Positions 10,186-19,660 of a stretch of DNA of 64,000 bases are shown in pieces. The stretch's first letter is position 1, and each line of letters starts with the position of its first letter. Origin of the DNA: an uncultured Oscillibacter sp. (GTDB taxonomy: Bacteria; Bacillota; Clostridia; Oscillospirales; Oscillospiraceae); contig CATNDJ010000005.1 of assembly GCA_950097265.1 (NCBI GenBank), positions 29,508-93,507 on the forward strand, read 5' to 3'. The notes beneath the pieces were generated by a model that made no database searches, was not told where the DNA came from, and saw only the letters and a program-made list of their open reading frames with translations. The position numbers were made by a program, and so were the translations under genes.

Positions 10186-11414
10186 CGGCCGCCGTCCCGC
10201 TCCTCTCCGAAGACGGCTTGGCAGGTCTCCAGGGCTTTGTCCAGCTCCTGCCGCAGGGCGGCCCCGGTCTCCTGGGAATCCAGGGCGGCGTGGATATCCA
10301 CCAGCTCGAAGCGGGGAGAAGTCCCCTGGGCCCGGTGGAGCATGTACATGGGAGCGTAGGCGTAGTCCGTGACCTGGGTTTTCCCGGTTTCGCTGTCCCG
10401 GGTAAGGGTCAGAGTCAGCACCGCCGTAACGTCCGTGCTGGGCTTGGTCTGGGAGGAGATGAAGTTTCCCAGGGAGTAACAGACGAAGCCCTGCCGCCCG
10501 TCCGGGAGAGTGCGGATCTCCATGGGCTGGGGCACGTGGGAGTGGCCCCCCAGGATGATGTCTGCGCCGTTTTCAAAGAGGAAGTCCGCCAGCTCCTCCT
10601 GATAGCGGTTCTGGGTCAGCTTGTACTCCAGGCCCCAGTGAATCATCACCGCCACCAGATCCGTCTCCATGGCCCTGGCCGCCTCCAGGTCCGCGGCCAG
10701 GCGGTCCCAATCCGGCTTGGAAAGGGTGGTCAGGTAGTCGGTGTTGAAGACGTTCAGGGCGTAAGGGTGCTTCTTGGGCAGGGGAATGCCGTTGGTGCCG
10801 TAGGTGTAGCCCAGGAAAGCTACGGAGATGCCGCCCACGTCCGCCACGGCGACGCCGCGGTCAAATTCTTCCTGGGTTCGGCTGGAGCCCACGTGGGCCA
10901 GGCCCGCCCCGTCCAGCACGTCCAGCGTCCGGCTGAGACCGGAAAAGCCCCGGTCCAGGCTGTGGTTGTTGGCGGTGAGGCACAGGTCGAAGCCCAGGGA
11001 CTTCAGGTCATAGGCCATGTCGTCGGGGGAGTTGAAGGCGGGATAGCCGGAGTAGGGCGGGCCGCCGGAAAGGGTGGTTTCCAGGTTGACCACCGCGTAG
11101 TCCGCCGCCTCCACATAGGGCCTCGCGGCGGCCATGATCCGGGCGTAGTCGTACCGTTCTCCGTTCCAGGCGTCGTTGGTGACGGGCATGTGGCTCATGG
11201 CGTCGCCGCAGACCGCCAGGGTGGCCGCGGTAGGCTCCGGCGGCGCGGGCTCTTCCGGAAGGGTCTCGGGCTCCGCCGGGGCAGGGGGGAGGGCGGAAAT
11301 GGAGCGTTCCTCCCGCTCCGCCGGGGCGGGGGCCGCCGCTCCGGCGGGAACGCCGCCGCAGGCGCTGAGCAGCAGCGGCAGGCAGAGCAGGAGAGAGAGA
11401 AGCCGCGGCTTCAT
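10182..11414 (-). CDS. CapA family lipoprotein (poly-gamma-glutamate synthesis-type metallophosphoesterase)
   Basis: Lipobox LLLSACGG; CGDAMSHMPVTNDAW, NLETTLSGG, TANNHSLDRG, HWGLEY, GHSHVPQPME. Confidence 0.9.
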   Translation of the reverse strand: MKPRLLSLLLCLPLLLSACGGVPAGAAAPAPAEREERSISALPPAPAEPETLPEEPAPPEPTAATLAVCGDAMSHMPVTNDAWNGERYDYARIMAAARPYVEAADYAVVNLETTLSGGPPYSGYPAFNSPDDMAYDLKSLGFDLCLTANNHSLDRGFSGLSRTLDVLDGAGLAHVGSSRTQEEFDRGVAVADVGGISVAFLGYTYGTNGIPLPKKHPYALNVFNTDYLTTLSKPDWDRLAADLEAARAMETDLVAVMIHWGLEYKLTQNRYQEELADFLFENGADIILGGHSHVPQPMEIRTLPDGRQGFVCYSLGNFISSQTKPSTDVTAVLTLTLTRDSETGKTQVTDYAYAPMYMLHRAQGTSPRFELVDIHAALDSQETGAALRQELDKALETCQAVFGEERDGGR

Positions 11415-11581
11415 GGAAGGGCCTCCTTTCGGGGAAAACGATTCTGAAAAGGCCCCCGCAGCCGGGGACTTTCGACTTGATTATAGCGGTTTCCCGCCTG
11501 CTTGTCAACGAATGTGCCGGGAGGGCGCGCCCCGGTCCCGGCGGGCTGTTTTTTTAGAGGGTCTAAAATAAGTGGAAACCA

Positions 11582-11611
11582 TTGACAAAGGGGCTTCCCG
11601 GCTTCTATAAT
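11582..11611 (+). promoter_or_regulatory. Sigma-A-like promoter TTGACA-N18-TATAAT
   Basis: Direct match upstream of MCP gene. Confidence 0.7.
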
Positions 11612-11673
11612 AGAACACAGATAAGGCTTTGCGGACGCGACGGAATCCAATCATAAAATAGAGGTGGAGAGAG

Positions 11674-13638
11674 ATGAAGAGTATCCGGAAGAAAATCACG
11701 GTGTGCCTGATGGCGACGGTGCTGGCGGCGCTGTTCGCGGTGGGTGCGGCCAGTATTGGCCTGAATTACAGAAGCACCATCGCCACGGTGGAACAGCTCA
11801 TGAGCCAGACTGCCGTTCTGGCCTCCGAGCGTATTGAGCAGGAGCTGACCGCCTACAAGAACGTAGCCATGGACACGGGCCGCATCACCCAGCTGGCCAA
11901 TTCCTTCACGCCGGTGGAGGAAAAGTGGGCCATCATCGACGAGCGGGTGAGCCTCCACGGTTTCCAGCGGGGCAATGTGATCGGCCTGGACGGAATCAGC
12001 ATTTTTGACGGGAAGGACTACTCCGACCGGGAATATGTCCAGCAGGCCCTACAGGGCAACGTCTACGTCTCCGAGCCCCTGGTCAGTAAGGTGACCGGAG
12101 AGCTGTCCATCATGGTGGCCGCGCCTATCTACTCAAACCGCGGGCTCATCTCGGGCGTGGTGTACTTCGTCCCGCCGGAGACCTTCCTGAACGACATTGT
12201 GTCCTCCATTAAAATCGGCGAGAACAGCCGGTCCTATATGATCAACAAAAACGGAGACACCATAGCCGACATCACTTTGGATACCATCACCACGCAAAAC
12301 GTGGAGCGGGAAGCTCAGAGCGATTCTTCCCTGAAGAGCCGGGCCGCCATCCACGTGGCCATGCGCCGGGGAGAAAACGGCTTCGGCAGCATCCGGGCCA
12401 GCGACGGGCCCCGCTTTATGGCCTACGCCCCCGTGAAGGGGACCGACGGCTGGAGCGTCGCGGTGGCCACGCCGAAAATGAACTACCTGGCCGATACATA
12501 CTTCGGCATTGTGATCGACATCCTGGTAATTCTGGCCTCTATCCTGGCCTCTATCGTGGTGGCCCTGAAGCTGTCCGGCAACATCAGCGATCCCATGCGG
12601 GCCTGCGCCGAGCGGATGAAGCTGCTGACGGAGGGCGACCTGGAATCCCCGGTTCCCCAGGTCAGGGGCCGGGACGAGACGGCGGAGCTGACCCGCTCCA
12701 CGGCGGAGATGGTGACGGGACTGAATACCATCATTAACGACATCAGCTACCTCCTCACCGAGATGGCGAACCAAAACCTGGATATCCGGTCCTCGCACCG
12801 GGATGCCTACGTGGGGGGCTTCCAGACCATCCTGCTGTCCATGCGGACGCTGAAGGTGGAGCTCAGCAACACCATGCGCCAAATCAACGCCTCCGCCGGG
12901 CAGGTGTCCTCTGCCAGCAACCAGGTGTCCATGGGCGCCCAGACGCTGAGCCAGGGTTCGATGACCCAGGCCAGCTCCGTGGAAGAGCTGGCGGCTACCA
13001 TCACCGAGATTTCCGACAGCGCCAAGCGGACCTCTTCCGCCGCCGAAGAGGCGGGGCGTTTCGTGGGCCAGGCCGGCGGGCAGCTGGGGGTCAGCGTGGA
13101 GCACGTCAAGGAGCTCAACGAGGCCATGGAGAAAATTTCCAGCTCCTCCGAGGAAATTTCCAAGATTATTGCCACGATTGAAAATATCGCCTTCCAGACC
13201 AACATCCTGGCCCTGAACGCTGCGGTGGAGGCCGCCCGGGCGGGCACCGCCGGCAAGGGCTTCGCCGTAGTGGCCGACGAGGTGCGGAACCTGGCCACCA
13301 AGTCCGACCAGGCCGCCAAGGCCACCAAGGAGCTGATCGAGAGCTCGATTGCCGCCGTCAGCGAGGGAAGCCGGGCGGTGAGCCTGGTGACCGAGTCCCT
13401 GGAGCAGACCAGCCAGTCCGCCGGAAACGTGACCACGCAGATGGACATCGTGGTCCAGGCCGTGGAAAATCAGACCGCCGCTATCAACCAGGTCACCGAG
13501 GGCATTGACCAAATCTCCTCCGTGGTCCAGACCAACAGCGCCACGGCGCAGGAGAGCGCCGCCGCCAGCGAGGAGCTGTCCGCCGAGGCGGCCAGCCTGA
13601 AGCAGCTGGTGGACCGCTTTACCCTGGCACGGGACTGA
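11674..13638 (+). CDS. Methyl-accepting chemotaxis protein (Cache-type sensor, HAMP, MCP signalling domain)
   Basis: 654 aa; hairpin [47 protein letters not shown]. Confidence 0.96.
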   Translation: MKSIRKKITVCLMATVLAALFAVGAASIGLNYRSTIATVEQLMSQTAVLASERIEQELTAYKNVAMDTGRITQLANSFTPVEEKWAIIDERVSLHGFQRGNVIGLDGISIFDGKDYSDREYVQQALQGNVYVSEPLVSKVTGELSIMVAAPIYSNRGLISGVVYFVPPETFLNDIVSSIKIGENSRSYMINKNGDTIADITLDTITTQNVEREAQSDSSLKSRAAIHVAMRRGENGFGSIRASDGPRFMAYAPVKGTDGWSVAVATPKMNYLADTYFGIVIDILVILASILASIVVALKLSGNISDPMRACAERMKLLTEGDLESPVPQVRGRDETAELTRSTAEMVTGLNTIINDISYLLTEMANQNLDIRSSHRDAYVGGFQTILLSMRTLKVELSNTMRQINASAGQVSSASNQVSMGAQTLSQGSMTQASSVEELAATITEISDSAKRTSSAAEEAGRFVGQAGGQLGVSVEHVKELNEAMEKISSSSEEISKIIATIENIAFQTNILALNAAVEAARAGTAGKGFAVVADEVRNLATKSDQAAKATKELIESSIAAVSEGSRAVSLVTESLEQTSQSAGNVTTQMDIVVQAVENQTAAINQVTEGIDQISSVVQTNSATAQESAAASEELSAEAASLKQLVDRFTLARD

Positions 13639-13663
13639 GAGCGCCGTTTCAAGGTGAAATAAT

Positions 13664-13710
13664 CCACAAAAAGAGGCCCCGCAGCCCGGCTGTGGGGCCT
13701 CTTTTTGTGG
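13664..13710 (+). terminator. Long inverted repeat terminator
   Basis: CCACAAAAAGAGGCCCCGCAGCC / GGCTGTGGGGCCTCTTTTTGTGG. Confidence 0.85.
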
Positions 13711-13747
13711 AGCATCCCCGAAAATAAGGTAAATACAGAAATTGAGG

Positions 13748-13775
13748 TTGACAAAATCAGGATTTTTGTTACAAT
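13748..13775 (+). promoter_or_regulatory. Promoter TTGACA-N16-TACAAT for DUF3798/ABC locus
   Basis: TTGACA 13748-13753; TACAAT 13770-13775. Confidence 0.65.
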
Positions 13776-13786
13776 AGATAGCGTTC

Positions 13787-13829
13787 AAAAGGCGTACGCC
13801 TTTTTTTCATGGTTTGCCTACAAACCATG
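13787..13829 (+). promoter_or_regulatory. Two consecutive inverted repeats in the leader of the DUF3798/ABC locus
   Basis: AAAAGGCGTACGCCTTTT perfect palindrome (13787-13804) followed by T-run; CATGGTTTG-CCTA-CAAACCATG (13808-13829). Confidence 0.7.
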
Positions 13830-13879
13830 AGGGCAGGCTGTCTGCGCCCGGAAGACACAAAAATTTTTGGAGGTTTGCA

Positions 13880-15157
13880 ATGAAGAAGTTTTTCAGCATG
13901 CTGCTGGCGCTCGTGATGCTTCTGGCTCTCGCGGGCTGCGGCGGCGACACCAAGGCCCCTGCGCAGGATCAGGGCGGCTCCTCTGACGCCGGCCAGACCG
14001 ATCAGGGCGGGGAACCTGCCGATACCGGAGACGCCGCCGACGTGGGCGACTACCACATCGGCATCGTGACCGGCTCCGTCTCTCAGTCCGAGGACGACCG
14101 CCGGGGCGCCGAGGCCTTCCAGGCCAAGTACGGCGAGGATAAGGTTACCCTGGCCATCTATCCCGACAACTTCACCGAGGAGCTGGAAACCACGATCCAG
14201 ACCATCGTGAATATGTCCGACGATCCTCTGATGAAAGCCGTCATCGTCAACCAGTCCATCCCCGGCACCACCGAGGCTTTCCGGCAGATCAAAGAGCGCC
14301 GCCCCGACATCCTCTGCATCGCCGGCGAGGCTCATGAGGACCTTCCCGAGATCGGCTCCGCCGCCGACCTGGTCTGCAACAACGACTTCGTCTCCCGCGG
14401 CTACCTGATTATCCGCACCGCCCATGAGCTGGGCGCGGACACCTTCGTCCACATCTCCTTCCCCCGCCACATGGCCTATGAGACCATGAGCCGCCGCGTG
14501 GCCGTCATGCGGGAGGCCTGCAAGGAGTTCAACATGGAGTTCGTCCTGGAGACCGCTCCCGACCCGACCTCCGATGTGGGTATCCCCGGCGCTCAGGCCT
14601 ATATCCTGGAGAACGTCCCCGCCTGGGTCCAGAAGTACGGTGAAAACGCCGCCTACTTCTGCACCAACGACGCTCACACCGAGCCCCTGCTGAAACAGCT
14701 GGTTGAGTACGGCGGCTACTTCATCGAGGCCGACCTGCCCTCTCCTCTGATGGGCTATCCCGGCGCTCTGGGCCTGGACCTCACCGAGGAGGCCGGCGAC
14801 TTTGAGAAGATCCTGGCCAAGGTCGAGTCCGCCCTGGTTGAGAAGGGCGCCGCCGACCGCTTCGGCACCTGGGCCTACTCCTATGGCTACACCCTGTCCG
14901 CCGGCCTGGCCGAGCACGCCAAAAACGTCATCGAAGGCAAATGCGAAATCACGGATATGGACGCCGTGGCCGAAGCCCTGAACGTCTATTCTCCCAAGGC
15001 CCAGTGGAATGGCGCGGGATACACCAACGCCACCACCGGAGTCAAGAGCGACAATGTGTTCCTGATTTACCAGGATACCTATATCATGGGTGATCCCGGT
15101 CACTTCATGGGTAATGCCGACGTAGAGATCCCCGAGAAGTACTACACCGTCAGCTGA
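13880..15157 (+). CDS. DUF3798-type substrate-binding lipoprotein
   Basis: Start at GGAGG-preceded ATG; MKKFFSMLLALVMLLALAGCGG lipobox; YHIGIVTGSVSQSEDDRRGAEAFQAKYG; upstream of ABC genes. Confidence 0.85.
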   Translation: MKKFFSMLLALVMLLALAGCGGDTKAPAQDQGGSSDAGQTDQGGEPADTGDAADVGDYHIGIVTGSVSQSEDDRRGAEAFQAKYGEDKVTLAIYPDNFTEELETTIQTIVNMSDDPLMKAVIVNQSIPGTTEAFRQIKERRPDILCIAGEAHEDLPEIGSAADLVCNNDFVSRGYLIIRTAHELGADTFVHISFPRHMAYETMSRRVAVMREACKEFNMEFVLETAPDPTSDVGIPGAQAYILENVPAWVQKYGENAAYFCTNDAHTEPLLKQLVEYGGYFIEADLPSPLMGYPGALGLDLTEEAGDFEKILAKVESALVEKGAADRFGTWAYSYGYTLSAGLAEHAKNVIEGKCEITDMDAVAEALNVYSPKAQWNGAGYTNATTGVKSDNVFLIYQDTYIMGDPGHFMGNADVEIPEKYYTVS

Positions 15158-15182
15158 TCTAATTTCAAAATCGTCTGCCGCA

Positions 15183-15210
15183 CGGGGAGGAGGACCTGTC
15201 CTCCTCCCCG
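15183..15210 (+). terminator. Intercistronic 12-bp hairpin (attenuator/mRNA-stabilising type)
   Basis: CGGGGAGGAGGA-CCTG-TCCTCCTCCCCG, followed by only TTTT. Confidence 0.55.
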
Positions 15211-15293
15211 CGCTGGTTTTGACTTGACCGAGGGCGGCAAAGGTCCCCGCCCGTGCGCCGCGGCGCATGGAACAAATGAGATAGGGTGGATGT

Positions 15294-16883
15294 ATGACAA
15301 ACAACGTGAACCCCTTGCTGCAGATGCAGAACATCAAAAAGGACTTTTTTGGCAACCAGGTTCTCACCGACATCAATTTTACTCTGGGTGAGGGCGAGGT
15401 CTTGGGCCTGTGCGGCGAAAACGGCGCGGGCAAGAGCACGTTAATGAAGATTCTTTTCGGTATGGACGTCATCCGGGAGACCGGAGGCTACAGCGGCGAC
15501 ATCCTGCTGAACGGCCAAAAAGTGGAATTCAACACTCCCTTCGACGCGCTGGAGGCGGGTATTGGCATGGTACATCAGGAGTTTTCCCTGATTCCCGGCT
15601 TTACCGCCAAGGAAAATATCCTCCTGAATCGGGAGCCCTGCAAAAAGAATATTGTTTCAGAGGTGTTCGGCGACCGCCTGAACACTCTGGATTATAAGGA
15701 GATGGACCGGCGTTCCTCCGCCGCCATCGAAAAGATGGGCGTCGCCATTGACGCCGAAATGGTCATCAGCGATATGCCCGTGGGCCACAAGCAGTTCACG
15801 GAAATTGCCCGGGAGCTGAGCAAGGACCAGCTGAAGCTGCTGATTTTGGACGAGCCCACCGCCGTGCTGACGGAAAAGGAGGCCGAGGCCCTGCTGGACT
15901 CCATCCGGGGCATGGCCGCCCGGGGCATCTCCGTCATCTTCATCACCCACCGCCTCCACGAGATTCTGGCGGTGTGCGACAAGGTGGTGGTTATGAGGGA
16001 CGGCTTCGTGGTCCGGGACGTCCCCGCCAAAGAGACCAGCGTGGAAGACATCACCAAGTGGATGGTGGGCCGGGACGTGCAGAGCGCTTCCATAGGGGAG
16101 GTTCGCTCCAACGACGGGGCCCGGACCATCATGTCCATCCAAAACCTCTGGGTGGACATGCCCGGCGAGACGGTGCGGGATGTCTCCCTTGATATTAAAG
16201 AGGGCGAAATTTTGGGCATCGGCGGCCTGGCGGGCCAGGGCAAGCTGGGCATCCCCAATGGCGTTATGGGACTCTACGAGGCCGGCGGACGGGTGGAGTT
16301 CAACGGTGGGGAAATTCCCCTGAACAACCCCCGGAAGTGCCTGGATTCCTCCCTGGCCTTCGTGTCCGAGGACCGGCGGGAGGTGGGCCTCCTGCTGGAC
16401 GAGAGCCTGGAGTGGAACGTGGCGTTCCCCGCCATGCAGATTCAGGAGAAGTTCCTGAAACGGCTGCTGGGCGGCTTCATCAAGTGGCGGGATGAAAAGG
16501 GCATCCACGAGGTGACCCAGAAGTATATCGACGAGCTGCAAATCAAGTGTACCAGCTCCAAGCAGAAGGCCAAGGAGCTCTCCGGCGGCAACCAGCAGAA
16601 GGTGTGCCTGGCGAAAGCCTTCGCCCTGGAGCCCAAGTTCCTCTTCGTGTCCGAGCCCACCCGGGGCATCGACGTGGGCGCCAAGGCCCTGGTGCTGGAG
16701 GCGCTGAAGGAGTTCAACCGGGACAGCGGCGTTACCGTCGTCATGATCTCCTCCGAGCTGGAAGAGCTGCGGCAGACCTGCGACCGCATTGCCATCATCT
16801 CCGGCGGACAGGTGGCGGGCATCCTGCCGGCGGCGGCGTCCTCCGAGGAGTTCGGCCTGCTGATGGTCAGCAAGGTCAAGTAA
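15294..16883 (+). CDS. Sugar-type ABC transporter ATP-binding protein (RbsA/MglA-like, two ATPase domains)
   Basis: GENGAGKSTLMKILFG, LILDEPTAVLTEKEA, LSGGNQQKVCLAKAF, SEPTRGIDVGAK. Confidence 0.95.
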   Translation: MTNNVNPLLQMQNIKKDFFGNQVLTDINFTLGEGEVLGLCGENGAGKSTLMKILFGMDVIRETGGYSGDILLNGQKVEFNTPFDALEAGIGMVHQEFSLIPGFTAKENILLNREPCKKNIVSEVFGDRLNTLDYKEMDRRSSAAIEKMGVAIDAEMVISDMPVGHKQFTEIARELSKDQLKLLILDEPTAVLTEKEAEALLDSIRGMAARGISVIFITHRLHEILAVCDKVVVMRDGFVVRDVPAKETSVEDITKWMVGRDVQSASIGEVRSNDGARTIMSIQNLWVDMPGETVRDVSLDIKEGEILGIGGLAGQGKLGIPNGVMGLYEAGGRVEFNGGEIPLNNPRKCLDSSLAFVSEDRREVGLLLDESLEWNVAFPAMQIQEKFLKRLLGGFIKWRDEKGIHEVTQKYIDELQIKCTSSKQKAKELSGGNQQKVCLAKAFALEPKFLFVSEPTRGIDVGAKALVLEALKEFNRDSGVTVVMISSELEELRQTCDRIAIISGGQVAGILPAAASSEEFGLLMVSKVK

Positions 16884-16896
16884 GGAGGGAAATGAA

Positions 16897-17946
16897 ATGA
16901 TAACGGGATATGTATTACCGCCGGTGCTGAAAAAAATGGGCTTTCCCCGGCTGATTATCTCCGGGTTTTTGCTGGTCCTCTTTATCCTGACCCCCTTCGT
17001 CGGGGTCGACCTGCCTACCCAGATTACCAATATCATCAACCGCTTCAGCTGGAACGCGGTGCTGGTCCTGGCCATGGTGCCCATGATCCACGCGGGCTGC
17101 GGACTGAACTTCGGACTGCCCCTGGCGATCATCTGCGGCCTCCTGGGGGGCACGCTGTCCATCCAGCTGGGCTTCACCGGGACCATGAGCTTTGTCATGG
17201 CGATTGTGATCGCCACCCCCTTCGCGGTGCTTCTGGGCGGGGGCTATGGGCTGTTGCTGAACCGGATCAAGGGCGGCGAGATGATGATCGCCACCTATGT
17301 GGGCTTTTCCGTCATGTCCTTTTTCTGCATGATGTGGCTGCTGCTGCCCTATTCCAGTCCAACCATGGTGTACGGACTCTCGGGCAACGGCCTGCGGCCC
17401 ACCATTTCCCTGGATGGCTTCTACAATCAGGTGCTGGCGAAGATTCTGCATATCAAGATCGGGAACATTGAGATACCCACGGGTTCTTTGCTGGTCTTCG
17501 CCCTGCTGGCCTTTTTGATGTGGGCTTTCCTCCACACCAAGACCGGCACCGCCATGACGGCTGTGGGCTCCAACGCCGCTTTTGCCCGGGCTGCGGGCAT
17601 CAACGTGGACCGGACCCGGATGCTTTCCGTCATCATGTCTACCTGGCTGGGGGCCATGGGCATCCTGATGTACCAGCAGGGCTTCGGCTTCATCCAGCTT
17701 TATAACGCACCCAACAACCTGACCATGCCCACGGTGGCGGCCATCCTGATCGGCGGCGCGTCGGTCAATAAAGCCAGTATCCCCCATGTAATCATTGGTA
17801 CGATTTTGTTCCAGGGCATCGTGACCATGACCCCCACGGTGATGAACTCCGCGATCCACATGGACATGAGCGAGGTTATCCGGATTATCGTTTCCCAGGG
17901 CATGATCCTCTACGCCCTGACCAGAAAGACGGAGGGTGCGAAATGA
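16897..17946 (+). CDS. ABC transporter permease (RbsC-like)
   Basis: 349 aa polytopic; AVGSNAAFARAAGINVDRTRMLSVIMSTWLGAMGI. Confidence 0.9.
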   Translation: MITGYVLPPVLKKMGFPRLIISGFLLVLFILTPFVGVDLPTQITNIINRFSWNAVLVLAMVPMIHAGCGLNFGLPLAIICGLLGGTLSIQLGFTGTMSFVMAIVIATPFAVLLGGGYGLLLNRIKGGEMMIATYVGFSVMSFFCMMWLLLPYSSPTMVYGLSGNGLRPTISLDGFYNQVLAKILHIKIGNIEIPTGSLLVFALLAFLMWAFLHTKTGTAMTAVGSNAAFARAAGINVDRTRMLSVIMSTWLGAMGILMYQQGFGFIQLYNAPNNLTMPTVAAILIGGASVNKASIPHVIIGTILFQGIVTMTPTVMNSAIHMDMSEVIRIIVSQGMILYALTRKTEGAK

Positions 17947-19070
17947 ACGGGAAAAAGAACATCCCCGCCGGAAAGAGGCTTTTGGAACTGGTGCGGAACA
18001 ACGCCGTGCCCATCATGTTCATCATCATCTGCGCCGTCTTTATCCCCATGGCGGGCTTCTCGCCCAGCTATCTGCTCAATGAGATTGTCACCCGCATGGG
18101 CCGGAACCTGTTCCTGGTGCTCTGCCTGCTGTTCCCCATCATGGCGGGCATGGGCTTGAACTTTGCCATGACCCTGGGAGCCATGGGCGCGGAGATCGCC
18201 GTCATCCTGGTGGCGGACTGGCAGATCTGGGGTATCCCCGGCGTGGTGCTGGCCATGATTTTGTCCATTCCCTTCTCCGCCCTGCTGGGCTTTATCTGCG
18301 GCACGCTGCAGAACATGGCCAAGGGCCGGGAGATGATTACCAGCTATATCATCAACTTCTTTATCAACGGCTGGTATCAGCTCATCGTGCTGTATATCAT
18401 GGGGGCGGTGATCCCCATCATTCACGCCAGCATCATGCTGCCCCGGGGCTACGGCATCCGGAACACCGTCAGCCTCCTGAATATGCGCCAGTGCCTGGAC
18501 GACCTGCTGGCCATCCGGGTCGCGGGCGTGAAGATTCCCGTGTTTACCTTTATCCTGGTGGGTCTTCTGTGCCTGTTCATCGTCTGGTTCCGCCGCACGA
18601 AGCTGGGCCAGGACATGCGGGCCGTGGGCCAGGATATGGAGGTAGCCAAGGCCGCGGGCATCAACGTGGACCGGACCCGCATCATCTCCGTGGTCATGTC
18701 CACCGTCTGCGCCGGCTTCGGCATGGTGATCTATCTCCAGAACATCGGCAACCTGCCCACTTACACTGGACATGCGCAAATCGGCATGTTCTGCATCGCG
18801 GCCCTGCTGGTAGGCGGCGCGTCGGTGGAAAAGGCCGGTATCGGCAACGCCTTCCTGGGCGTGATCCTGTTCCACATGATGTTCATCGTGGCCCCCGGCG
18901 CGGGTGCGTTCATCACCGGGGACTCCATGGTGGGCGAGTACTTCCGCGTGTTCCTGTCCTACGGCGTGATTACCCTGGCCCTGATTATGTACGAGGCCAA
19001 GAAGCGGATGGCGAAGAGCAAGGCGGGCCAGGAGCTGGCTGAGGCCCAGGTGAGGAAGGAGGACGCGTGA
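17943..19070 (+). CDS. ABC transporter permease (RbsC-like)
   Basis: 375 aa polytopic; AVGQDMEVAKAAGINVDRTRIISVVMST; overlaps preceding stop. Confidence 0.9.
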   Translation: MNGKKNIPAGKRLLELVRNNAVPIMFIIICAVFIPMAGFSPSYLLNEIVTRMGRNLFLVLCLLFPIMAGMGLNFAMTLGAMGAEIAVILVADWQIWGIPGVVLAMILSIPFSALLGFICGTLQNMAKGREMITSYIINFFINGWYQLIVLYIMGAVIPIIHASIMLPRGYGIRNTVSLLNMRQCLDDLLAIRVAGVKIPVFTFILVGLLCLFIVWFRRTKLGQDMRAVGQDMEVAKAAGINVDRTRIISVVMSTVCAGFGMVIYLQNIGNLPTYTGHAQIGMFCIAALLVGGASVEKAGIGNAFLGVILFHMMFIVAPGAGAFITGDSMVGEYFRVFLSYGVITLALIMYEAKKRMAKSKAGQELAEAQVRKEDA

Positions 19071-19576
19071 TGAAAGCGAAGACGAGAAGAATCCTCTTTT
19101 CCCTACTGCTGGTGCTGGTGTTGATAGCTGTCGCCGCCGTCATGATGGTGATTGGCCGGGGGCATACCGTTTACTTCGACAACAAAACCCTGGAGGACTA
19201 TCAGGGCCAGGAGTACAAGGCCTTTGACAAGGTGCTTGTCACCGTCAAGGGCGAGCAGGTTGCCAAGCTGGCCAAGCGGGACCGGGGCATGGCTATCTGG
19301 ATTGGCCAGAACTTCAAGATGATCTTGGAGGTCACCCGGGAGAAGGGCGGAGAGTCCGAGATCCATGAGATCGACTTGAAGCTGCCCTACAGCGTGGACG
19401 GCATCGTCATCAATCTCCCCGCCCTGCTGGCGGGCCTGCCTGAGGAGGCGTGGTTCTCCGAGTTCGTTCCCGCCGTGACGGAGGAGCCCGTCGAGGAGGT
19501 TCCCGGCGAGGGCGACGAGTTCGGCCTGGGCCTGGAGGGCGAGCTGGGCCTGGAGGAAGGCTTGGGCGACATTTAA
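19067..19576 (+). CDS. Small membrane-anchored protein of unknown function (possibly DUF6672)
   Basis: 169 aa; one N-terminal TM, soluble domain, acidic Glu/Gly/Leu-rich C-terminus; overlaps the permease stop. Confidence 0.75.
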   Translation: MMKAKTRRILFSLLLVLVLIAVAAVMMVIGRGHTVYFDNKTLEDYQGQEYKAFDKVLVTVKGEQVAKLAKRDRGMAIWIGQNFKMILEVTREKGGESEIHEIDLKLPYSVDGIVINLPALLAGLPEEAWFSEFVPAVTEEPVEEVPGEGDEFGLGLEGELGLEEGLGDI

Positions 19577-19599
19577 ATTCCACGGCATCGGGAAACAAT

Positions 19600-19637
19600 A
19601 GGACCGCCCCGCCAAAGGCGGGGCGGTCCTTGATTTG
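19600..19637 (+). terminator. Strong hairpin between small anchored protein and pepD
   Basis: AGGACCGCCCCGCC-AAA-GGCGGGGCGGTCCT then TGATTT. Confidence 0.7.
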
Positions 19638-19660
19638 ATGGATTGAAGGAGGAAACCCTT

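Noticed and set aside
12133-13788. 551-aa minus ORF opposite the chemotaxis gene
   Set aside because: Low-complexity antisense translation, no recognisable domain, covers a clear MCP gene.
13769-15472. 567-aa minus ORF opposite the DUF3798 gene
   Set aside because: Antisense shadow; plus strand has RBS, lipobox and family motifs.
16210-16260. Degenerate second Walker A in the ABC ATPase (GLAGQGKLG) as a defect
   Set aside because: Degenerate second ATPase domains are usual in RbsA/MglA-type proteins.
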